A DNA stretch of 56,459 nucleotides, from contig JAITVH010000067.1 in NCBI GenBank assembly GCA_031285905.1, positions 1 to 56,459 of the forward strand. The letters run 5' to 3'. Source of the stretch: Prevotella sp. (GTDB taxonomy: Bacteria; Bacteroidota; Bacteroidia; Bacteroidales; Dysgonomonadaceae). The notes below the pieces were generated by a model. The model was not told the origin of the DNA, made no database searches, and worked only from the letters and a program-made list of their open reading frames with translations. The number at the start of each line of letters is the position of its first letter. Within the stretch, counting starts at the first letter, position 1. Below are positions 9,602 to 18,600 of this stretch, one piece after another. A program made the translations under genes and the position numbers.

Positions 9602-10813
9602 TCAGACTAAGATCGGAAAACCGGATAATGTTTCATCAATAATATCAGAGGCCACTTCCTTTTTCGATTTCAACTCAAAATCTTTACGAATCCCACTCTT
9701 TGATATTATTGCAATCTTATTGGTATCATATTTAAAACCTGCACCCTTATCATTTAGCGAATTGAGTACAATGTAATCCAGATTTTTCTTTACAATCTTT
9801 TTCAATGCATTGTTCTCCTCATCATTTGTTTCAAGTGCAAAACCGATAAGCAACTGACTTGCTTTCTTCATCTTGCCCAAAGTTGCAGCAATATCTTTGT
9901 TTGGGACAAGAGAAATATTCAACAAGTCTTCGCCTCTTTTTACTTTTTCGTCATATTTCTGTGCCGGGCGAAAATCGGCCACAGCAGCACATAGTATAGC
10001 CGCATCCATCGATGGAAAAGCCTTTAGCGAAGCATTATACATTTCTTCAGCAGATTCTACATCGATACGGGTAATATTAGGGTGACTGATAGTTAAAGAG
10101 ACAGGCCCGGTCACTAAGATCACCTCTGCTCCCCTGTTGGCACATTCTTCAGCCAGCGAAAAGCCCATTTTACCGGAAGAATAATTGCCGATAAATCGTA
10201 CAGGGTCAATTTTCTCATAAGAAGGTCCTGCTGTTATCAGTATTTTTTTTTTAGCTAATGTCTGTTGTTTAGCAAAGAAATCTTCTACCGCTTTGAATAT
10301 ATTTTCGGGCTCTTCCATACGCCCTTTGCCTATCAGGTGGCTTGCTAATTCACCTGAAGCAGGTTCAATAATAATATTACCATATGAACGAAGTATTTCT
10401 ATATTTCTTGTTGTTGCCGGATGAGCAAACATGTCCAGATCCATCGCCGGAGCGATCATCACAGGAGCTTTCATTGACATGTAGGTGGTAATGAGCATAT
10501 TGTCGGCAACGCCGTTTGCCATTTTTCCTAAAGTAGAGGCAGTGGCAGGAGCTATCAGCATCAGGTCGGCCCATTGTCCCAGATCGACGTGGCTATGCCA
10601 TGTGCCGTCGTTAGCTGTGAAAAACTCGCTTACAACAGGTTTACCGGTCAAAGCAGAGAGAGTTACGGGAGTAATAAATTCTTTCCCGGCAGGAGTGATT
10701 ACTATCTGTACTTCTGCACCGGATTTGATTAATAAACGCGCAAGTGATGCCGCTTTATAGGCAGCTATACTTCCCGTAATACCTAGTACTATATGTTTAC
10801 CTTGCAATGTCAT
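9602..10813 (-). CDS. coaBC: CoaBC, phosphopantothenoylcysteine synthetase/decarboxylase
   Basis: This 403-residue bifunctional cytoplasmic enzyme of coenzyme A synthesis couples 4'-phosphopantothenate to cysteine and then decarboxylates the product. The N-terminal flavoprotein half (about 1-185) shows GSIAAYKAASLARLL, the PASANT-like APATASTLGKMANG and PAMDLDMF. The C-terminal CoaB half begins near ITAGPSYEKIDPVRFIGN and keeps the SSGKMG nucleotide-binding turn and the AAVADFRP segment. Length matches the family. A family A dispersed repeat lies just upstream of its start. Confidence 0.96.
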   Translation of the reverse strand: MTLQGKHIVLGITGSIAAYKAASLARLLIKSGAEVQIVITPAGKEFITPVTLSALTGKPVVSEFFTANDGTWHSHVDLGQWADLMLIAPATASTLGKMANGVADNMLITTYMSMKAPVMIAPAMDLDMFAHPATTRNIEILRSYGNIIIEPASGELASHLIGKGRMEEPENIFKAVEDFFAKQQTLAKKKILITAGPSYEKIDPVRFIGNYSSGKMGFSLAEECANRGAEVILVTGPVSLTISHPNITRIDVESAEEMYNASLKAFPSMDAAILCAAVADFRPAQKYDEKVKRGEDLLNISLVPNKDIAATLGKMKKASQLLIGFALETNDEENNALKKIVKKNLDYIVLNSLNDKGAGFKYDTNKIAIISKSGIRKDFELKSKKEVASDIIDETLSGFPILV

Positions 10814-10840
10814 AAGTAATCTGAATATTTACTGTCGTAT

Positions 10841-10901
10841 GTCATCCTGAACGAAGTGAAGGATCTCATCTGTACAAGATGCTTCCTATTGTCAGCATGA
10901 C
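10841..10901 (-). repeat. Dispersed short inverted-repeat element, family A, copy 3 (inverted)
   Basis: The segment is bounded by GTCATCCTGA (10841-10850) and TCAGCATGAC (10892-10901), and carries AGATGCTTCCTATTGTCAGC. It is the reverse complement of the units at 918-981 and 110-205. It sits between the divergent coaBC and MFS genes. The rest of 10814-11096 is AT-rich promoter DNA. Confidence 0.72.
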
Positions 10902-11096
10902 AAGAAATATGATAACAGTTATTGTTTATAGTTTATTATCTTATCCTTTTTATTAAACAAAGATAAAGTTTATCTTATTTAGAATATCAAACATCTGTGT
11001 TTTAATATAAGTTTTTAAGGCATTTATAATTCTTTTCCATACTTTTGCGTATCATAAAATTTCTAATCAAATACTTATAATACAAATTATCACACT

Positions 11097-12470
11097 ATGA
11101 CGGAAATAATAAGGCAGAAATTAAACGACTCGAAAGCTGCCAGATGGACAGTGCTCATTATTGTGGCATTTACTATGTTTTGCGCCTATTACATCAATGA
11201 TGTTATGGCTCCACTGATGGATAAACTGGGAGCAGAATTCAAATGGAGTTCTCAAGATTTTGGGATATTTAATTTTTCTTACGGGTGGTTGAATGTCTTT
11301 CTCTTCATGCTCATTTTCAGTGGTATTATTCTGGATAAAGTAGGGCCGCGTATAACCGGTATCGGAGCTTGTTCGTTAATGGTTATAGGCTGTTTAATAA
11401 AATATTATGCCGTATCGGGAACCACTGCATTCGAAGGCGATGTTTTTGGTATCAAAATGCAGGTTTTTGTAGCTTGTATTGGTTTTGCCATATTTGCATT
11501 GGGATTAGAAACAATAGGTATTACGGTCACTAAAATTATAGCCCGTTGGTTTAATGGCTACGAAACAGCATTAGCTATGGGGCTTCAGGTGGCAATTGCC
11601 AGACTGGGATCAGCTTTGGCCATCGGAACAACATTACCTCTGGCAAAATCATTGGGGAGTCTTTCCAGCCCGATCCTTATAGGCTTGATGGCTATCTGTA
11701 TCGGTTTTATTGCATTTCTATTCTATTGTACAATGGATAAAAAGCTGGATGCTTCTGTCGGCACAGAAAAAGGCAGTGGAGAGGATGCTTTCAAAGTTTC
11801 AGACATTTTGGCTATTGCAAAAAATAAAGGTTTCTGGCTGATTGCTATCTTATGTGTCCTCTTTTATTCGGCAGTATTCCCATTCCTCAAATTCGGGACA
11901 TCGTTGATGACAAACAAATTTGGGATGGCAGAAGACTGGGCCGGAGTTATACCTGCAATGCTCCCGTTTGGAACAGTCTTATTAACTCCTCTTTTTGGCG
12001 GTATATACGATAAAAAGGGAAAAGGAGCTACCATTATGTTAATAGGTGCAGCCATCCTTACATTTGTGCATTTATTGTTTTCCATACCAGCATTAAATGT
12101 ATGGTGGGGGGCAGCCATATTGATGGTATTGCTTGGCATAGCGTTTTCTCTTGTTCCTTCTGCCATGTGGCCGACAGTGCCTAAAATTATTCCACAAAAT
12201 CAATTGGGTACGGCTTATGGTATGATCTTTTGGGTACAGAATATCGGTCTGAGCGGAGTCCCTTTCCTGATAGGGTGGATATTGGATAAATATTGCATCA
12301 TTGGTGAAAAGATTGCAGAGGATGGAAAAATAACAACTTTATATGATTATACTATACCGATGATCATATTTGCCTGTTTTGGTGTATTGGCTGTATTTAC
12401 TGCCTTTTTATTGAAACGGGAAGATAAGATAAAAGGTTATGGCATAGAACTGCCTAACATAAAGAAGTAA
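11097..12470 (+). CDS. MFS transporter
   Basis: This 457-residue major facilitator has about 12 hydrophobic helices and a hydrophilic loop near residues 215-240. The segment FSGIILDKVGPRITGIG carries the loop 2-3 'G-x-x-x-D-x-x-G-x-R' signature, and IYDKKGKGATIML is its counterpart in the second half. Substrate is not readable from the sequence; relatives in Bacteroidetes are annotated only as MFS. A -7 box TACTTTTG lies at 11040-11047. A clear terminator separates it from the peptide transporter that follows. Confidence 0.88.
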   Translation: MTEIIRQKLNDSKAARWTVLIIVAFTMFCAYYINDVMAPLMDKLGAEFKWSSQDFGIFNFSYGWLNVFLFMLIFSGIILDKVGPRITGIGACSLMVIGCLIKYYAVSGTTAFEGDVFGIKMQVFVACIGFAIFALGLETIGITVTKIIARWFNGYETALAMGLQVAIARLGSALAIGTTLPLAKSLGSLSSPILIGLMAICIGFIAFLFYCTMDKKLDASVGTEKGSGEDAFKVSDILAIAKNKGFWLIAILCVLFYSAVFPFLKFGTSLMTNKFGMAEDWAGVIPAMLPFGTVLLTPLFGGIYDKKGKGATIMLIGAAILTFVHLLFSIPALNVWWGAAILMVLLGIAFSLVPSAMWPTVPKIIPQNQLGTAYGMIFWVQNIGLSGVPFLIGWILDKYCIIGEKIAEDGKITTLYDYTIPMIIFACFGVLAVFTAFLLKREDKIKGYGIELPNIKK

Positions 12471-12476
12471 CGAAAA

Positions 12477-12516
12477 AAGTCCGGGTTTTATCAGTAAAAT
12501 CCGGACTTCACTTTTA
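12477..12516 (+). terminator. Rho-independent terminator between two carrier genes
   Basis: AAGTCCGGGTTTTA (12477-12490) pairs with TAAAATCCGGACTT (12495-12508) with one G-U and a 4-base loop, then a short T-rich tail. It begins six bases after the MFS stop codon and runs close to the next start. Confidence 0.85.
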
Positions 12517-12537
12517 ATGGATAAAACCTAAGATTTG

Positions 12538-14307
12538 ATGACAGAAGAAACTGGTGAAATAGAAAAAGGACACCCTAAAGGAATATATCTGCTGTTTGTG
12601 ACCGAAATGTGGGAACGTTTCAGCTATTATGGTATGAGGGCATTGTTTGTATTATTTATGACAAAGGCTCTCTTATTTGATAAGGCTTACGGTGCACAAA
12701 TATATGGAAGCTATACAGGATTGGTTTACCTCACTCCGTTAATTGGAGGATATATAGCTGACCGCTACTGGGGTAACCGTCGTTCGATAACTGTGGGTGG
12801 GTTATTAATGGCATTAGGTCAATTGCTGATGTTCTTTTCAGGGCATTTCTTTGAGAATGTAGAACTTGCGAAAGGATTTATGTTCACAGGGTTAGGTTTT
12901 CTCATCTTCGGCAATGGCTTCTTTAAACCGAATATTTCCACAATGGTAGGACAGTTATATAAACTTGATGATAAGCGTAAAGATTCGGCCTATACGATTT
13001 TTTATATGGGTGTCAATACAGGTTCGTTTATCGCTCCCCTTATTTGTGGATTTTTTGGAGATACCGGGCATCCCGGTGATTTCAAATGGGGGTTTTTGGC
13101 AGCCTGTATTGGTATGTTATTAGGTGTGGTCATATTCAATATGTACAAAAATAAGTATCTGGTTGCTCCCTCAGGTGATGCCATAGGTGTCATACCAAAT
13201 AGCCGCGATGTAAAAAGAAATGAAGCAGAAGTTATTTCAAGAGAGGAATCTGATACTAAGATGGTAGATAAGAAATCAGGGACTAAGATCGCTATTATAT
13301 GGGGACTCGTATGGCTAGTATTATTTTCTTTGCTATTCTTAGTCATAGAAACAGATCTGATCAGCTCCATTATTTTCTCACTGGCTATTGCTGCTCCGGG
13401 TTATGTAATATCCGACCCGTCACTTACTAAAGTAGAACGTTCACGTATCTGGGTGATTTATATCATAGCCTTTTTTGTTATTTTCTTCTGGTCTGCCTTT
13501 GAGCAGGCAGGCGCATCGCTTACCTACTTTGCAGAAGAGCAGACAGATAGATATATCAGCCTGTTTGATTGGACAATACCAACATCTTATTTCCAGTCGG
13601 TCAATGCGATCAGCATCGTTATTTTCGCACCCATATTTGTCGCTATCTGGTCAAGGCTTAGCAGTAGGGGGAAAGAACCTGCATCGCCCTATAAACAATC
13701 TATCGGGTTATTCCTGTTGGCGATAGGTTATCTGGTTATTGCTTTTGGTGTGAAAGGACTGGCTCCGGGAGTAAAGGTGAGTATGATGTGGCTCGTAAGC
13801 TTATATATGATACATACTTTCGGTGAACTGTGTTTATCTCCTATCGGGTTGTCGATGGTGAATAAGTTGGCGCCTGTACGCTTTGCCTCTTTATTGATGG
13901 CGATATGGTATCTGAGTACGGCGGCGGCCAATGTTTTCGCAGGTACACTGAGTAGTTATTATCCGCAACCGATAATTGAAGTAGCCACTGTGCAATCGGC
14001 AGAAAAAGAAAACTCAGTCACGTTACTCCCTGATGACTTTGCAGAGTCGGTTACAGAAAAGGGTGGGGCAGAAGTTATACCTTTCGACAGGATTACTTTT
14101 TCGAAAATAGAGAGCAAAGAATTAAAAACGTCAGTACAACAATCCCTTGAAAAACAACAAATTGAAAATCCTAAAACCTTTATGGGTTACCAGATTTCCA
14201 ATTTGTATGATTTCTTTATGTTGTTTGTTTTTATGGCGGGAATAGCATCGGTTATCCTTTTCTTCCTGTCTAAACGACTATTGAAAATGATGCATGGAAT
14301 GAGATAA
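12538..14307 (+). CDS. POT/PTR2 family proton-coupled di/tripeptide transporter
   Basis: This is a 589-residue inner-membrane carrier that takes up small peptides with protons. The N-terminal EMWERFSYYGMRAL carries the POT ExxER motif, and FYMGVNTGSFIAPLICG is the PTR2 signature. The helices pack into two halves with an insert near residues 190-260, and a hydrophilic stretch near 470-555 precedes the last helix. I take ATG 12538 rather than the TTG three bases upstream. The gene ends four bases before the convergent YjdM-like gene. Confidence 0.94.
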   Translation: MTEETGEIEKGHPKGIYLLFVTEMWERFSYYGMRALFVLFMTKALLFDKAYGAQIYGSYTGLVYLTPLIGGYIADRYWGNRRSITVGGLLMALGQLLMFFSGHFFENVELAKGFMFTGLGFLIFGNGFFKPNISTMVGQLYKLDDKRKDSAYTIFYMGVNTGSFIAPLICGFFGDTGHPGDFKWGFLAACIGMLLGVVIFNMYKNKYLVAPSGDAIGVIPNSRDVKRNEAEVISREESDTKMVDKKSGTKIAIIWGLVWLVLFSLLFLVIETDLISSIIFSLAIAAPGYVISDPSLTKVERSRIWVIYIIAFFVIFFWSAFEQAGASLTYFAEEQTDRYISLFDWTIPTSYFQSVNAISIVIFAPIFVAIWSRLSSRGKEPASPYKQSIGLFLLAIGYLVIAFGVKGLAPGVKVSMMWLVSLYMIHTFGELCLSPIGLSMVNKLAPVRFASLLMAIWYLSTAAANVFAGTLSSYYPQPIIEVATVQSAEKENSVTLLPDDFAESVTEKGGAEVIPFDRITFSKIESKELKTSVQQSLEKQQIENPKTFMGYQISNLYDFFMLFVFMAGIASVILFFLSKRLLKMMHGMR

Positions 14308-14311
14308 TTCT

Positions 14312-14641
14312 CTATTTCTTTAGGAAACAAGTTTTTAACACGATACTAGATCCGTCTATCTTACAGTCTACTTCGGTAGGTTCGTCAGTCAGGCGGATAC
14401 TTTTTACCTTGGTTCCTCTTTTGATTACCATAGACGAACCCTTTACTTTCAGGTCTTTGATCACTGTTACCGCATCGCCGTCCATCAGTTCTGCGCCATT
14501 ACTATCCCGTGGCGTATTATCTTCAGTTTCTACTGTAGCTTCACCCGACCATTCATGAAAACAATCGGGGCACACATAGCCTGTTCCGTCAAAGTAAGTA
14601 TTTGCCATGCTGCATATAGGGCAATTAGGAGTATTTTCCAT
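14312..14641 (-). CDS. yjdM: YjdM/PhnA-like zinc-ribbon protein
   Basis: This is a 109-residue protein of the PhnA/YjdM family. The N-terminal zinc ribbon has Cys7, Cys10, Cys24 and Cys27 (NCPICSMAN and YVCPDC). A small beta domain follows, with the family's DGDAVTVIKDLKVKGSS and a C-terminal KIDGSSIVLK. The frame extends 32 codons upstream, but the added sequence has no family similarity, so I choose the ATG whose codon ends at 14641. Despite the old name it is not phosphonoacetate hydrolase; its role is unclear. It converges with the peptide transporter. Confidence 0.9.
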   Translation of the reverse strand: MENTPNCPICSMANTYFDGTGYVCPDCFHEWSGEATVETEDNTPRDSNGAELMDGDAVTVIKDLKVKGSSMVIKRGTKVKSIRLTDEPTEVDCKIDGSSIVLKTCFLKK

Positions 14642-14899
14642 TTTATTTAGTTTGCCGGCAAAGATAGGGCAAACAGGGGTAGAATGCAAATGGGAAATGG
14701 AAGTAAGGTCTACTTCGGGTATATGCAATCTCATCACGATATGTTAAACTTTAACTTTTTTGTTAAAAAACTGCATTTTTTCAAATCCAAATTATCTATA
14801 CGTGTAATTATAGTGAAAGCCCCCGTTAAGCTGTAGGGCATGGGCGAGTAGCAGCGCAACAAATAAACAATCTACAGCACTAATTAAACTCAAAAAAAT

Positions 14900-15079
14900 A
14901 TGAAAAATGTAAGAAATTTACAATTAAAAGATGTTGAAGCATTGACTGACATCAAATTAATGTCAACGGGCTGCGGTTGCGGTTCGATGCAGGGAGACGG
15001 AACCAGTGCCGAAAAATGCATGCCGTATGTTGTATATGACGATATGATTAACAGAGGTATATCTATCAAAAATGTATAG
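14900..15079 (+). CDS. Short leader-type ORF, 5' part of an amber-interrupted gene
   Basis: The ATG at 14900 opens 59 codons ending in TAG at 15077-15079. The start MKNVRNLQLKDVEALTD is like the leaders of Bacteroidetes natural-product precursors (double-Gly/TIGR04149 style), and a Gly/Cys-rich STGCGCGSM follows. The leader of the precursor gene ending at 19407 has the same MKxxxNLxL opening. The frame continues without another stop from the TAG to 15667, so this is probably the N-terminal part of one longer protein rather than a free 59-residue peptide. Upstream, 14738-14899 is AT-rich with no gene. Confidence 0.6.
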   Translation: MKNVRNLQLKDVEALTDIKLMSTGCGCGSMQGDGTSAEKCMPYVVYDDMINRGISIKNV

Positions 15080-15112
15080 GTATGCGGCCTCGGGTATGTA
15101 ACCGGTGACAAT

Positions 15113-15667
15113 GTGTGGATATGGGGCTCAGGCAGTGACTCGGGTAGTGGCGGTTCCATATGGAATGATACTTCCCAAGATCCGTCGAGCCTGATGGATA
15201 TCGATTGTATCCTCAGAAGTTTCTGGCATGTTGGTTACGACCAGTTTAGATGCAATGATCTTAATTTATCTTATTCCAGAATAGCTGCTATGTATAATAG
15301 CCAGTTTAACACAAATATTGTAAATGATGGTGGGGTAAAGGTAAAGAATGTAACCGCATTTTTCGCTAAATATTTTGAATTTGGAGAATCGTTTCCTGTC
15401 GATAATCTGGCGAGTGAGTATGCCAATAAGACCTTTAATGGAAATATGCATGCCATCACTAAACAAACGAGTAATGGTAAAACACGATACCACTCGGTAA
15501 TCATTAAAGAAATCAGAAGCGGGAAGATATTTATCCATGACCCGTCAGCAGACGGAAATGAAAAAAATTATAATGTAAACTTTAGTGAAGCATCGACAAA
15601 GCTATATGGCAATATATTTACCTTGACCGGAGCCAGGGCTTGCAGTTCAGGTGGTTCCGGCTATTGA
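15113..15667 (+). pseudogene. Papain/C39-like domain, 3' part of an amber-interrupted gene
   Basis: These 184 codons are in the same frame as the leader ORF that ends at 15079. The only nearby start is GTG 15113, with no ATG until Met27 or so. A Gly-Ser spacer (WGSGSDSGSGGS) leads into a domain with a plausible papain-type triad: Cys in LMDIDCILRSF with an upstream Gln (TSQDP), His in RYHSVIIKEI and Asp in IFIHDPS. That order and the His-to-Asp spacing resemble C39-like peptidases. The C-terminus is ACSSGGSGY. I infer a leader-guided secreted cysteine-protease-like effector broken by one codon change (for example TAT to TAG). It could still be made from GTG, but nothing around that codon supports it. 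Confidence 0.55.
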
Positions 15668-15763
15668 TTCTTTTTTATAAATCGTAACCGAAAATTCCCG
15701 ACCGGAAGATAAAACATAAATAAAGCAACTTCCGGTAATCCGCTATAAGAACATGTATTATGG

Positions 15764-15795
15764 GTAACCGGATATTTTATATCCGGTTACTTTTA
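15764..15795 (+). terminator. Strong Rho-independent terminator
   Basis: GTAACCGGATAT (15764-15775) and ATATCCGGTTAC (15779-15790) are perfect 12-base arms with a 3-base loop, followed by TTTT. It ends the transcript of the amber-interrupted gene. Confidence 0.85.
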
Positions 15796-15901
15796 GTGTT
15801 TTATAGTTATAGTATTTTTGTTAAAAACAAAGGACATCCGTTTATATTTTTTATTACATTTGTAGATATAGTGTAAAAAAGCCTCTAACGAATTTATTAT
15901 T

Positions 15902-16630
15902 ATGAAAAAAAGTATTATATCCCTATTGTTTATTGCTTCTCTGTTTTTCCATTATTCATTATGGGCGCAGGAAAACATTGTTCCGGAAAAAGAAAGGAAT
16001 TTCCCTAGTTTTATGGATACTTATTACGATGATATCAGAGATAAGATGGGAATAGAATATACCTTACCTAATGGGTTTACACATAGGTATAAAGAAGTCT
16101 CAACCCCTACATTCTTTTGGGCTCTGTTGTGTGGTATTGTAGAATCTGAAGACAATGAATTGTTTATCCTTTTTTATGTGCCGCCTATCCAGACTAAAAA
16201 AGACTCTGCTGAACTTTCTGTGTTCCGTTCCCCTGAAAGACGCTGGAGCCTTAGTCCTCGGGAAATGCACCGGAATTCCATGCGTCACGATTTCACGAAA
16301 ATCAGCTATTATGAAAAGCCTCTACCGGATATATATAAGGAGATCACTTATTACCCGTCTGAGAAGGCAAAGGAATATTATAATGCCGATACGGTTATTG
16401 TTTACGATGTCAATGTGAAAGACCATCCCGAACGGCATCAGTTATTAGAAGGAGAAGGTGCATCGGATGTAATGGATCTGGAGAAGTATGGAAACTGCAA
16501 GGCTGTCATGCTGCAAAAAAATGACCGTAGCTTCCTGACTATGTACTTATTCCATAGTGATAAAGCCGCTGCCCATATCAACGATTATCTGGAGAAGCTG
16601 AAAGGGATATTCTGGTTCAGGGAAGAATAA
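15902..16630 (+). CDS. Exported protein of unknown function
   Basis: This is a 242-residue protein with a clear signal peptide (MKKSIISLLFIASLFF through LWAQ, cleavage likely after Ala21-Gln22). The mature part is soluble, rich in Tyr, Glu and Lys, with a ferritin-unlike mixed pattern and no motif I recognise. A segment near residues 60-110 looks like a beta-rich core. A -7-like box TACATTTG lies at 15855-15862. It stands between two terminators, so it is monocistronic. Its place beside the leader-type genes may be chance. Function unknown. Confidence 0.75.
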   Translation: MKKSIISLLFIASLFFHYSLWAQENIVPEKERNFPSFMDTYYDDIRDKMGIEYTLPNGFTHRYKEVSTPTFFWALLCGIVESEDNELFILFYVPPIQTKKDSAELSVFRSPERRWSLSPREMHRNSMRHDFTKISYYEKPLPDIYKEITYYPSEKAKEYYNADTVIVYDVNVKDHPERHQLLEGEGASDVMDLEKYGNCKAVMLQKNDRSFLTMYLFHSDKAAAHINDYLEKLKGIFWFREE

Positions 16631-16641
16631 CAAATAGAAAT

Positions 16642-16699
16642 AAAGAAACTGTCTAAACTATATTTATTTTATAGGATATAGACAATTTCTTTATTTTTT
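16642..16699. terminator. Bidirectional terminator between convergent genes
   Basis: AAAGAAACTGTCTA (16642-16655) pairs with TAGACAATTTCTTT (16679-16692) with one mismatch or wobble, followed by ATTTTTTG. It lies between the exported protein gene and the convergent glycosyltransferase gene. Confidence 0.75.
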
Positions 16700-16710
16700 G
16701 ATTAAATATT

Positions 16711-18555
16711 TTAGTGTTGTTTTTGCTCTATAACTTTTCTAAAGAAAGTTATTAAATCAGGCAGGTGATAATCGAAACTAAATTCGTAGCGTTTCTCCAT
16801 CAAGTTCTTACGTAGAGTATCCATATGCTTTTTATCTTTCAACTGGTGGCATAAGTCATCAATGTCATTGAAAAATATCCCAACATTTTTTTGTTTCGCT
16901 ATATTCTGCATAGCTACAATGTGCCCAGCATTATTCTTCTGTATCATAGGTAAACCTGCCATTGCTAAAGTTGTCATTCTGGCCGGAATATTTAAATCTT
17001 CCCAGTTTGCATTCAACAAATTGCCTTCATTACTACTATCGAAATAATGTAGCCATCCGGCATCATATTGAGAAAATTCTTTTACCCAATTTGCAGGAAT
17101 ACAGTGAGGATGTAGATGAATATGATCAGGGTTTAGCCTTCTTAAATGATGGAGGTAGCCCATTTTGTAATCATGATAATTTTCAGTATATATATGGATA
17201 TGGATATTTTGTTGAGCCAATGCCTGCGTATGCTGAGGGGTGATGCCTACCAGCCTCCCCGGCATAACAGTGTGTATTTCTCCATCCGATTCAGAAAGAC
17301 GTTTTGATAATTTTTTATTAAAATAATCCATTTTTGGGAGATCTCCATCTAAAATGAATGACGATCCTGTTTTTGGAATATATTGTTCAAACCATGCTTT
17401 TACATCTTCATTAATGAATATTTTACCATCGGCATGTGTATATAAATACGCCAGTTTTTTCCAAAATCCTTCACGAATGGCATGAAAAGCACTTTCTTTA
17501 AAATGCCAGACAAAAGGTATCTCAGGGAAATTTCTGAGGACATCATAAGCAAGGGGAATAACCCCAAAATTTAATAATCCATATATTATATCCGGCTTGA
17601 TTTCTTTGATCTTATTTTTATAATCTTCGTATGGGATATCGATCACATTTCCGAAAGGAAGAGGCCCCACAGTAGTACTGCAATAGGTTGGTCTTTCCAT
17701 CCATAGTCCATATAGTTGATGCCCGGCTTCTTCCAAGGCATAAATTCTGTCCGGATTAAATGCCAGTTCTCCTACTAATAATATTTTGAGGGATTTTTTT
17801 GTGGGCGTTATCTTTTTTCGGAAATTTTTATAAATCTCTTCTTCGTTAGTGAATTTATAATCAGACACCCGTATTTTTATCGGTTTCTGAACTTTATAGA
17901 AACTCCTATAGAGATTAATCCCTCCTCCATACCTTTCACTGATAAGTTTGTGTCTTTGATGCGGATGATTGGTCCAGAAAGAGGTTATTTTATTAGTAGG
18001 AATAAAAGTTCCTTTGTCTTCCAGCTTATTCCAGAACATCAGATATAAGTTCTCTGTGACATATTCATTTCTTTCTACCCATTTATCTTTAGTCTTTTTA
18101 TGTGCAGTCTGGACTAATTGTAAGCTGTATCCTTCCCTAAAACCTAATGTTTCATATTTTTCAGGCCGGGCTACTGTATCATGAAGATCATATTGCATTC
18201 CACTATATACCAATATCGCATCAGGAGATTCTTCGAATTTTTCTTTTAGCTCTTTCAAATGATCAACATAAAAAAGATCGTCTGAAGGGAGATAGGCAAT
18301 ATAATCATATTTTGCAACAGCTAATCCTTGATTTATTGCATTTCCCATTCCCTGATTTGTTTGATTCCTTATATATCTAATGTTGGGATATGATTCTAAA
18401 TAATCAACTATAATATCTTTTGTATTATCTGTGCTTCCATCGTCAACTATTATTAACTCCCAATCTTCATAAGTTTGTTTTATCAAGCTTAGAATTGCGC
18501 CTCTTATAAATTCACTTTGGTTATAAGTCGGCATTATTACAGAAAATCCATTCAT
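16711..18555 (-). CDS. Two-part glycosyltransferase: GT2 domain plus C-terminal GT-B-like half
   Basis: The 614-residue protein starts with a GT-A fold GT2 domain (FSVIMPTYNQS, IIVDDGSTDNT near residues 34-44, AYLPSDDLF near 92-100) covering about 1-230. A linker leads to a second half beginning near KKSLKILLVGELAF (about 265) that looks like a GT-B (GT4-like) enzyme, with PGRLVGITP and MAGLPMIQKN segments. Fusions of this sort often make or extend short glycans. It is the last gene of a four-gene minus-strand cluster, 45 bases after the GT32-type gene. The cluster's Gly-Ser-rich precursor makes O-glycosylation of that product an attractive but unproven role. Domain calls are good; substrate is unknown. 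Confidence 0.8.
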   Translation of the reverse strand: MNGFSVIMPTYNQSEFIRGAILSLIKQTYEDWELIIVDDGSTDNTKDIIVDYLESYPNIRYIRNQTNQGMGNAINQGLAVAKYDYIAYLPSDDLFYVDHLKELKEKFEESPDAILVYSGMQYDLHDTVARPEKYETLGFREGYSLQLVQTAHKKTKDKWVERNEYVTENLYLMFWNKLEDKGTFIPTNKITSFWTNHPHQRHKLISERYGGGINLYRSFYKVQKPIKIRVSDYKFTNEEEIYKNFRKKITPTKKSLKILLVGELAFNPDRIYALEEAGHQLYGLWMERPTYCSTTVGPLPFGNVIDIPYEDYKNKIKEIKPDIIYGLLNFGVIPLAYDVLRNFPEIPFVWHFKESAFHAIREGFWKKLAYLYTHADGKIFINEDVKAWFEQYIPKTGSSFILDGDLPKMDYFNKKLSKRLSESDGEIHTVMPGRLVGITPQHTQALAQQNIHIHIYTENYHDYKMGYLHHLRRLNPDHIHLHPHCIPANWVKEFSQYDAGWLHYFDSSNEGNLLNANWEDLNIPARMTTLAMAGLPMIQKNNAGHIVAMQNIAKQKNVGIFFNDIDDLCHQLKDKKHMDTLRKNLMEKRYEFSFDYHLPDLITFFRKVIEQKQH

Positions 18556-18600
18556 AATTTTATATTGTTTAATGTGTTTTGATAAATACTTTATTTTTTA

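Noticed and set aside
15077-15079. Recoding of TAG as an amino acid
   Set aside because: Other intact genes here end in TAG (for example at 3356-3358 and 5637-5639), so amber is a normal stop in this genome.
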